Part shown: positions 24,440-30,633 of the stretch, piece after piece
How positions within the stretch are numbered: the first letter of the stretch is position 1
Layout of the letters: each line of letters begins with the position of its first letter
Assembly: GCA_038211295.1 (NCBI GenBank)
Contig: JBBQVS010000047.1
Span: 1 to 30,633, forward strand
Direction of reading: 5' to 3'
DNA: 30,633 bases
Origin: JBBQVS01 sp038211295
GTDB taxonomy: Bacteria; Chloroflexota; Ktedonobacteria; Ktedonobacterales; Ktedonobacteraceae
Position numbers and translations under genes: made by a program
The notes under the pieces: model-generated
The model's input: only the letters and a program-made list of their open reading frames with translations
What the model was told of the DNA's origin: nothing
The model's database searches: none

Positions 24440-25309
24440 ATGGCTATTAGTTTTTCGTTGACGCCGGAGGGCGACGTTATCAATGACCAACATTTAATCG
24501 CGCAGGTGTTAAGCGAGGCGTTGCCGTACATCGATTTTTTGAAGGGCAAGACGCTCGTGATAAAATTAGGAGGGAGTACGCTTGAGCATCAAGAGTCAGT
24601 GTTACAGGATATCGTTTGGTTGCAGAAGCTGGGCATTCGTCCGGTGCTGGTACATGGCGGCGGGCCATACATCAATCAGTGGCTCGACAAGTTGCATCTA
24701 CCGACGCGCTTTGAAAATGGTCTGCGCGTGACCGACGCCGAGACGCTCGAAGTTGTGCGTATGGTGCTCCTGGGTCAGGTCAATCAAGGCTTGGTCTTGA
24801 TGGCCTCGCATATGGGTGGGAAGGCGATTGGTTTGAGTGGAACCGATGGCGGCATGATCCGGGCGCATATTATCAGCGAGCAGCTAGGATTTGTGGGAGA
24901 AGTGGAGGCGGTTGATCCTACGCCGGTGCAGGCGTTAATTGAGAAGGCATACATTCCGGTAATCGCGCCACTGGGCGAGGGGCCAAACGGCACATGTCTG
25001 AATATCAACGCTGATCTTGTCGCATCACATCTCGCCAGTGCGCTCAACGCGGAAAAGCTCATCTTTTTAAGCAACGTTGTCGGTATCCGACGCTCTGACG
25101 GCTCGTTAATATCGGAGCTAAACGAAAAAGAGGCGCAGCAACTGATTGCCGAAGGCGTCATCAATGGTGGTATGATTCCAAAGGTTGCCGCTTGTCTGGA
25201 CGCGTTAACGATTGTGCCGCGTGTACACATTGTAGATGGTCGTGAGAAGCACGTGTTGCTGCGCGAACTCTTCACCGAACAAGGTGCTGGCACCATGATA
25301 ATACGTTGA
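24440..25309 (+). CDS. argB: N-acetylglutamate kinase
   Basis: Second step of arginine synthesis: ATP-dependent phosphorylation of N-acetylglutamate. Amino-acid-kinase motifs are VIKLGGSTL (ATP phosphate), LVHGGGPYINQ, the substrate segment FENGLRVTDAETLEVV, GLSGTDGGMI, LNINADLVASHLA and GGMIPKV. The NGLRVTD text fits ArgB and not the lysine-pathway LysZ. The 289-residue length is normal. AGGAGA precedes the ATG. argA/argJ, argD and argF are not in the window, so the pathway is completed elsewhere. Confidence 0.94.
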   Translation: MAISFSLTPEGDVINDQHLIAQVLSEALPYIDFLKGKTLVIKLGGSTLEHQESVLQDIVWLQKLGIRPVLVHGGGPYINQWLDKLHLPTRFENGLRVTDAETLEVVRMVLLGQVNQGLVLMASHMGGKAIGLSGTDGGMIRAHIISEQLGFVGEVEAVDPTPVQALIEKAYIPVIAPLGEGPNGTCLNINADLVASHLASALNAEKLIFLSNVVGIRRSDGSLISELNEKEAQQLIAEGVINGGMIPKVAACLDALTIVPRVHIVDGREKHVLLRELFTEQGAGTMIIR

Positions 25310-25322
25310 GAGGATACCTTCA

Positions 25323-26861
25323 ATGAAAAAACGCGTGGAGCGTTTGCGTGGAATGCACGACCTTTTACCAGAGAGTCTGCACCACCACAGATGGATAACA
25401 GACCGTTTGACGGCAACTCTGGTGCGAGCGGGCTACAGTTTGATTGATACACCGATGCTTGAGCGTAGCGACCTGTTTCAAGCTAGCTTTGGGCAAGAGT
25501 TGTGGCAAAATCTCTATGCGTTCCGTTTACATCATCGTGACCTCTGCCTGCGCCCAGAATACACCGCTTCTATCTGTCGGCTGTATCTTGACCATTATCA
25601 GCAGCAGGCACTCCCTTTACGCTTCCAGTATGCCGGCCCAATTTTTCGTTATGAGTCGCCGGGGCGAAGCCGCTATCGTCAGCATACGCAATTTGGAATT
25701 GAGTTGTTCGGTGGACACACAGCGTCGGCTGATGCAGAGATATTACAGCTTGCCTGCGACGTGTTACGAGAGTTGCGTATTCCGCAGTACCGCTTAGAAT
25801 TGGGACATATTGGTGTCGCGAGTGGCTTTATCAATCGCCTGCACCTCGACGACCAGGCGGCGCGTCTCTTGCTGAGTCTGATGGAGCAGATTAGCCGTTC
25901 GGAGGAGGGCGAGCAGTTGGCGCAGACGCGGCTGGAGGCACTTTATCCATTGGGCGCGGACGAGAACAAGAACACGGCGAGCGTGTCTTCTGTCATCGCC
26001 AAAATTCCTGAAGGGCGTGACCCGCTCGGCTCCACAACGCCCGACTCGCGCTATATCACGTCGCTACTGAGTGGCGTCAGCATTTCATTTGGCGATGACG
26101 ACGCACGGAGCGAAGTTATTGAACGCTTTTTGTGGAAGATGGATCGTGGCGAACAGCGACGCCAGATATTGTACGCGCTGGACTTTTTACGCGACCTGCA
26201 CGCCATATCAGGTTCGTCACCCAGCGTCTTCGATGCGTTGCGCGACTTGCTCGGACGCTACCAACTGGATACAGAGCCATTACTTGAACTACAACAACTG
26301 GTCGCTACTCTGGTACAGAGTGGTGTGCCGCGTGAACACATTGTACTTAACCTCTCGCTTGGACGTGGCGTAAGTTACTATACCGGACTGGTCTTCGAGA
26401 TACACGCGCGGGAGGCGGACGGCTTCGACACTCAGTTGTGTGGTGGTGGACGCTATGATCGCTTGATGCGCGTCGTTGGTGGTACGCGTGATGTTGGCGC
26501 GTGTGGCTTCGCATTTGGGGTTGAGCGGCTGCTTGCGCTTGTACCAAAGAGCGACCTGCCCACGCTCAAAGGAACACAGGCCCTGCTGATTCCGGTGAGC
26601 GTGCAGGAGATGGCCTATGCGCTACAGGTGGCACGTGCCATGCGTGCCTCTGGCATGTCCGTCGAGCTAGATGTCACGGGGCATGGTGTAGGTTCCGGTT
26701 TAAAGCTCGCGTCCAAGAGGAACATTCCGCTCGCGTTAATTGTGGGCGAGAACGAGCGCGAACGGAGCGAAGTCACGGTACGCGACCTGAGTACAGGAGT
26801 AGAGCGTACAATCAGCATCGAGCTTACGCAAGATGCGATTGTGAAAGAGGTAATGTTGTGA
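25323..26861 (+). CDS. Histidyl-tRNA synthetase-like protein (HisS paralogue or HisZ)
   Basis: A class II synthetase fold: motif 1 region TPMLERSDLF, LRPEYTAS, motif 2 FRYESPGRSRYRQHTQFG, a divergent insertion (about 195-290), the histidine-binding region GRGVSYYTGLVFE and motif 3 GFAFGVERLLAL. Residues of about 420-505 form an HGTP-type anticodon-binding domain. HisZ normally lacks that domain, which favours a synthetase, yet the RGLDYY motif of true HisRS reads RGVSYY and the insertion is unusual. Position in front of hisG favours HisZ. The following hisG looks long-form and should not need HisZ. I leave the symbol blank. It overlaps hisG by 4 bp. Confidence 0.85.
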   Translation: MKKRVERLRGMHDLLPESLHHHRWITDRLTATLVRAGYSLIDTPMLERSDLFQASFGQELWQNLYAFRLHHRDLCLRPEYTASICRLYLDHYQQQALPLRFQYAGPIFRYESPGRSRYRQHTQFGIELFGGHTASADAEILQLACDVLRELRIPQYRLELGHIGVASGFINRLHLDDQAARLLLSLMEQISRSEEGEQLAQTRLEALYPLGADENKNTASVSSVIAKIPEGRDPLGSTTPDSRYITSLLSGVSISFGDDDARSEVIERFLWKMDRGEQRRQILYALDFLRDLHAISGSSPSVFDALRDLLGRYQLDTEPLLELQQLVATLVQSGVPREHIVLNLSLGRGVSYYTGLVFEIHAREADGFDTQLCGGGRYDRLMRVVGGTRDVGACGFAFGVERLLALVPKSDLPTLKGTQALLIPVSVQEMAYALQVARAMRASGMSVELDVTGHGVGSGLKLASKRNIPLALIVGENERERSEVTVRDLSTGVERTISIELTQDAIVKEVML

Positions 26862-27940
26862 GTGCTAAGGCAAGAGTGCGTTTAGCTCTGCCTGGCAAGG
26901 GAGCGTTAGAGACAAACACGCTCACCTTTCTGGCGGAGTGCGGCTTGAAGGTCAATCGGAACAATCCGCGTCAGTATCTCGCGCGTATCAATAGTATGCC
27001 TGATGTTGAGGTGGTGTTTCAACGTGCCGCTGATATTCCCTCACTTGTGCAAAGTGGAGACGCGACGCTTGGCATCACGGGGTACGATATTCTCGCGGAA
27101 CATCGCGGCTATGGCGATGAGTTGCATGAAGAGGAAGACACAAACGAGGACTTGATGGTGCTTGAGCGCGATCTAGGCTATGGGGCGTGTAGTCTGGTAA
27201 TCGCGGTGCCTGAAACATGGATCGACGTGAGCAATTGTGCCGACCTGTGGCACCTGTCGGGCTACTATCTTGCCCATAAAGGGCGCGGACTTCGTATCGC
27301 CACAAAATATCCCATTCTGACAACGCAGTTTCTGCACAGGCACAACATCACACATTGTAAGATACTCTCGCCGCATGGTGCGCTTGAAGCCGCGCCGTTG
27401 ACGGACACAGCGGATTTGATTGTGGACTTGACGGAGACGGGGACGACATTGCGCGAAAATCGCCTCAAATTGCTGGCTGATGGTGTGGTGTTGCGTTCTC
27501 AATCGTGCTTAATCGCGAATTCACGGAAGTTGTTAGAGGAGACACACGCCCTCTCGGTTGCTGAAACCGTGCTTGAGCTGATTGAAGCGCGAACGCAGGC
27601 GCGTAATCGCTCGATGCTGACCGCGCAGGTGCGGGCGGGAAGTCAAGAAGAGATACAACGCGTCTCAGAGGAGTTGCAGAAGCAGCTAAAAACGCTCACC
27701 TCGCGTGCGGAATTGCGTATCTCGACATCGGAAGTTGCCACATCGGAAAATCCCGGCTGGTACACTATCGGCGGCGTTGTACGGGTTGGTGGTTCTGCCC
27801 CCGAACTCCTGGAAACGGTGGCGGTTTTGCGGCGCATTGGCGCGAAAAATATTAGCATTCTGCCTCTCACCTATCGCTTTGCGGAAACGTCCACCAGTGT
27901 GAGAAGTCTGCACGAGCGGCTAAAGCGGGTGGCGCGTTGA
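26858..27940 (+). CDS. hisG: ATP phosphoribosyltransferase, long form
   Basis: First step of histidine synthesis: joins ATP and PRPP. The catalytic core (about 1-235) shows VRLALPGKGAL, LGITGYDIL and the PRPP-binding DLIVDLTETGTTLRENRL. A polar helical stretch follows (about 245-300), then a C-terminal unit around YTIGGVVRVGG and VLRRIGAKNISILPL that resembles the HisG_C regulatory domain, giving 360 residues. Long-form HisG is usually about 300 residues and is inhibited by histidine without HisZ. The start is GTG 26858, overlapping the previous stop (GTGA). The next gene overlaps its stop in turn. Confidence 0.9.
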   Translation: MSAKARVRLALPGKGALETNTLTFLAECGLKVNRNNPRQYLARINSMPDVEVVFQRAADIPSLVQSGDATLGITGYDILAEHRGYGDELHEEEDTNEDLMVLERDLGYGACSLVIAVPETWIDVSNCADLWHLSGYYLAHKGRGLRIATKYPILTTQFLHRHNITHCKILSPHGALEAAPLTDTADLIVDLTETGTTLRENRLKLLADGVVLRSQSCLIANSRKLLEETHALSVAETVLELIEARTQARNRSMLTAQVRAGSQEEIQRVSEELQKQLKTLTSRAELRISTSEVATSENPGWYTIGGVVRVGGSAPELLETVAVLRRIGAKNISILPLTYRFAETSTSVRSLHERLKRVAR

Positions 27941-30267
27941 ACGAGAACACTATCATCTTCGACCTTGATGGCGTGGTTACAAGCGAAGAGGCATACTGGG
28001 ACACTGCTGGTCTGGTGATACACGAGTTGCTTTACAGTTCACGCTACTGGAATGTAGAGAACAGTACAGACGTGTATCATCCTGTACGAACGGCAGAGGC
28101 GAGCCGTCGCGTGAGTCGTAGCGTGCTACCAGAAGCGGTTATTGTGAGCTTCAAGTCACGAGCAATCAATTCCAACTGGGATACCTGTTATTGCGGCTTT
28201 TGTCTGTATCTGATGCACCTGCTTGCGCTCGTACCGGAGAAAGACGCGCTCTTGCCTCTACAACCCGCCGATGAAGCGTGGATTGCAGCGTTTAGAGCGC
28301 AACTAGCAAGCGTGTCAGATAAGAAGCTCTCCGAGGCCCATGTGCTGACCGCTATGAACACTCAGCTTTTTGATGGGTATAGCGGTCTCGAATTGATACA
28401 ACGCTTTGATGCATACGCGGGCAGTGTTTTAGAGAGACCGATAGCGGGAGTGTTTGCGCGTTATAGCACATCGTGGCGACTCTGTGAAAAGCTTTTTCAA
28501 GAGTGGTATCTTGGCGACGACCTTTATATACGCGATCATGGACGCCCACCAACGCAGACTGGGAAACAGGGTTGCATTCACTTTGAAGAGCCGTTGTTGC
28601 CCGTCGAAAAGCTTCGCGAGACTCTTGAGGCATTGCAGAAGCAGGGGTATACGCTGGGTATCGCGACTGGTCGCCCTGGACAGGAGGCACTGGTTCCACT
28701 TGAGAACTATGGCCTTCTGGCGTATTTCGACACACGGCATATCACGACGCACACCGAAATAGCCAGAGCAGAGGCGGAACAACGAACGCATGGCACGCCT
28801 GTATCGCTGGTGAAACCTCATCCATACCAATTCTTGCTTGCCGTCGACCCAACGCATCAGCACACTTCACTCCCCCCAAAAACGTCTCCGTTTGTGATTG
28901 TGGGTGATACGCCAAGTGATATACGAGGTGGACGTGCCGCTGGAGCGATAACCGTCGCGGTGCTGACGGGCGCGAAAACGCCGCAAGCTCGCACTATTCT
29001 TGAGCAGAGCCGTCCCGATTTTTTGCTACAAGACGTGACGGAATTGCCCGCGCTGATGCAACAACTGGATAGTCTGGCGACTATTCAACGCCTGCAATTT
29101 ACCGAACGCGAGAAAGCGGAACGTCTGCTTCAACGCTGGTTTGCGCGTTTTATGAACGTGTTTGTAGAGAGCGTAACCCTGACGCCAAAGGCTGTATCTC
29201 TAAATTCATTCAATGGTTTCTACAATGTTGGTGACGAGGACTATTTTTTTAAGACGCATGTCGAAGAACAGGGCGTAGTAGAAGAATATTATCATGCGGA
29301 AGTCTTGCGGAATGCCGGCTACAACATAGTCAAACCCTTGCGAACAGTGCATGAGCACGGGCAACAGATGGTTATTTATCCCGTTGTGCGCTGGCCCGTC
29401 ATGTTCGACTTGACGCGAGCTGTCGAGACGGAGCAGACGCTGGATGAAACAATTACAATGTTGGTCAGTGCTGAACAACGCGAATGTGAGCGGTTACTGG
29501 CGGTCTATACGCAAACGCTGGCGTACAGCACGCCACAGGTACACGCGCAGGCTCCCATTCACCAACTCTTCTGGCACCGTCTCACCGGAACACGGCTCAA
29601 AAGCTACTATGCTGGCAGGCAGGTCGTGTTGCCCGATGGCGTGGGGAACATCGCCTTCGAGACGCTGCTTACCTATCGGTGGCGCATCAACGGTGTTGAC
29701 CAGCAGTACACGCTGGGCGAATTGATTGAGCGTGCTGTAACCGTGCTTGACCCGAACCGCGAGATGTTCACGATTATCGGGCATGGTGACGCTCATTTCG
29801 GCAACATCTTTTTAGAGGATAGACGGGACTATCTCTACTTTGATCCGGCCTTTGCGGGCCGCCACTCGCCTTTACTCGACGTTATCAAGCCGCTCTTCCA
29901 TAATGTGTTCGCGACGTGGATGTACTTTCCACGCGAAATGACGTGTTTTGTGCGTGCCACATTGCATGACACCACGCTTGATGTCACACATGACTATGCA
30001 TTGACGCCTGTCCGGCAGGCTATACTCGCGGTGAAGCAGGAGCGGTTGCTACAACCACTGCTTGCACACTTACGCGCTACGGACGCGTTGCCATCTGATT
30101 GGGTTGCGATTATGCAATCGGGTCTGCTGTGTTGTCCATTGTTGACCATGAATCTGCTTGATGCGGAACGTATGCCGCCCCATATCGGCTGGCTTGGGTT
30201 TGCGCTCGCGGTATTTATGGGGAATAATGGTATAACATCGTGGGATATTGAAGGGCGAAAGGCATGA
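27937..30267 (+). CDS. HAD phosphatase-like domain fused to an APH-like kinase domain
   Basis: Residues 1 to about 375 are a HAD hydrolase: IIFDLDGVV (D9, D11), motif II IATGRP (T244), motif III Lys in VKPHPYQF (K293) and motif IV VGDTPSDIRGG (D324, D328). The cap between motifs I and II is very large, about 200 residues, with CYCGFC near residue 86. Residues of about 385-776 are an aminoglycoside-phosphotransferase/choline-kinase-type fold: ATP lysine FFKTH (K439), a helix-C Glu, the catalytic loop HGDAHFGN (D618, N623) and the metal Asp in YFDPAF (D636). Both active sites look complete. The TTG start at 27937 overlaps the hisG stop (TTGA), and hisH overlaps its own stop. Histidinol-phosphate phosphatase is a guess from context; the kinase substrate is unknown. 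Confidence 0.82.
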   Translation: MNENTIIFDLDGVVTSEEAYWDTAGLVIHELLYSSRYWNVENSTDVYHPVRTAEASRRVSRSVLPEAVIVSFKSRAINSNWDTCYCGFCLYLMHLLALVPEKDALLPLQPADEAWIAAFRAQLASVSDKKLSEAHVLTAMNTQLFDGYSGLELIQRFDAYAGSVLERPIAGVFARYSTSWRLCEKLFQEWYLGDDLYIRDHGRPPTQTGKQGCIHFEEPLLPVEKLRETLEALQKQGYTLGIATGRPGQEALVPLENYGLLAYFDTRHITTHTEIARAEAEQRTHGTPVSLVKPHPYQFLLAVDPTHQHTSLPPKTSPFVIVGDTPSDIRGGRAAGAITVAVLTGAKTPQARTILEQSRPDFLLQDVTELPALMQQLDSLATIQRLQFTEREKAERLLQRWFARFMNVFVESVTLTPKAVSLNSFNGFYNVGDEDYFFKTHVEEQGVVEEYYHAEVLRNAGYNIVKPLRTVHEHGQQMVIYPVVRWPVMFDLTRAVETEQTLDETITMLVSAEQRECERLLAVYTQTLAYSTPQVHAQAPIHQLFWHRLTGTRLKSYYAGRQVVLPDGVGNIAFETLLTYRWRINGVDQQYTLGELIERAVTVLDPNREMFTIIGHGDAHFGNIFLEDRRDYLYFDPAFAGRHSPLLDVIKPLFHNVFATWMYFPREMTCFVRATLHDTTLDVTHDYALTPVRQAILAVKQERLLQPLLAHLRATDALPSDWVAIMQSGLLCCPLLTMNLLDAERMPPHIGWLGFALAVFMGNNGITSWDIEGRKA

Positions 30268-30633
30268 TTGCGTTGATTGATTATGGCGCGGGCAATATTC
30301 ATAGTATCGCGAAGGCACTTGAATATGTTGGCGCGACTGTACAGGTCACGAACAGTCCGTTGGTTGTGGGGGAAGCGGAAGCGGTAGTGTTGCCGGGCGT
30401 TGGCTCTGGTGGTTCCGCGATGGCGGAGATGACGAAGCATGGGTTAGACGATGCTATACGTGAGGCGACGCGACGGGGCAGGCCGTTTCTGGGTATCTGT
30501 CTGGGAATGCAGTTGCTGGCAGACCATCATGCCGAGGGCGAGGTGAGCGGGCTGGGGCTGTTTCAGGGTGAGGTGCGCCGTATTCCACATGGCCCGAAAA
30601 TTCCACATATGGGTTGGAACCAGGCGCGACCCC
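30264..30633 (+). CDS. hisH: Imidazole glycerol phosphate synthase, glutaminase subunit (partial)
   Basis: The gene begins at ATG 30264, overlapping the previous stop (ATGA), and runs past the window end after about 123 codons. It opens with IALIDYGAGNIHS, has VVLPGVGSGGSAM, the class I glutaminase nucleophile in GICLGMQLL (C79) and the HisH-typical PHMGWN. It releases ammonia from glutamine for HisF, in the fifth step of histidine synthesis. Its place after hisG supports the histidine assignment of the operon. hisA and hisF may follow outside the window. Confidence 0.93.
   Translation, partial: MIALIDYGAGNIHSIAKALEYVGATVQVTNSPLVVGEAEAVVLPGVGSGGSAMAEMTKHGLDDAIREATRRGRPFLGICLGMQLLADHHAEGEVSGLGLFQGEVRRIPHGPKIPHMGWNQARP

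Overview
The window most resembles a chromosome segment of a Ktedonobacteria-type Chloroflexota bacterium. This rests on gene content, not on a database search. The supporting signs are moderate GC, many Pro/Gln-rich cytoplasmic tails on membrane proteins, eukaryote-type Ser/Thr kinases with FHA or extracellular sensor domains, frequent GTG/TTG starts behind GGAGG Shine-Dalgarno sites, and a T-box leader. The DNA looks like ordinary chromosome with two small scars of mobile elements.

Layout. (a) 1-3571, plus strand: a MurJ-type flippase with a long N-terminal extension, then homoserine dehydrogenase. (b) 3630-8889, minus strand: a MoxR AAA+ ATPase and CoxE-type VWA pair (2 bp apart), then, after about 195 bp, an LCP-family cell-wall ligase and a pseudokinase-FHA protein. 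(c) 9002-11507, minus strand: an M29 aminopeptidase, a secreted lipoprotein and a cupredoxin, with a 34-bp perfect inverted repeat in between. (d) 11620-12410: a terminator-like hairpin, a 5'-truncated tyrosine recombinase, its terminator, and a tRNA-Glu(CUC) with a clear sigma-70 promoter on the opposite strand. (e) 12429-15322, minus strand: beta-phosphoglucomutase and a GH65 disaccharide phosphorylase, together a phosphorolytic route to glucose-6-phosphate. (f) 15323-15777: non-coding, with a possible TnpB C-terminal scrap and an inverted repeat. (g) 15778-19926, minus strand: a GT2 glycosyltransferase with a degenerate GGDEF-like tail, a two-TM protein, and a PknB-type receptor kinase. (h) 19982-22732, minus strand: a class I/II aminotransferase and a CDF metal transporter with three tandem C-terminal domains.

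(i) 22928 to the window end, plus strand: a consensus-like promoter, a complete T-box leader (Stem I, T-box sequence, terminator) and a tightly packed operon argC-argB-hisS/hisZ-like-hisG-(HAD-APH fusion)-hisH. The last four genes overlap by 4 bp at each junction. hisH runs off the window.

The most interesting part is this last operon. It joins two arginine genes to histidine genes under one tRNA-sensing leader, pairs a HisRS-like protein with a long-form HisG that should not need HisZ, and carries a 776-residue phosphatase-kinase fusion where a histidinol-phosphate phosphatase might be expected. The T-box specifier cannot be fixed by eye: CAC (His), CCA (Pro) and ACC (Thr) are all possible registers.
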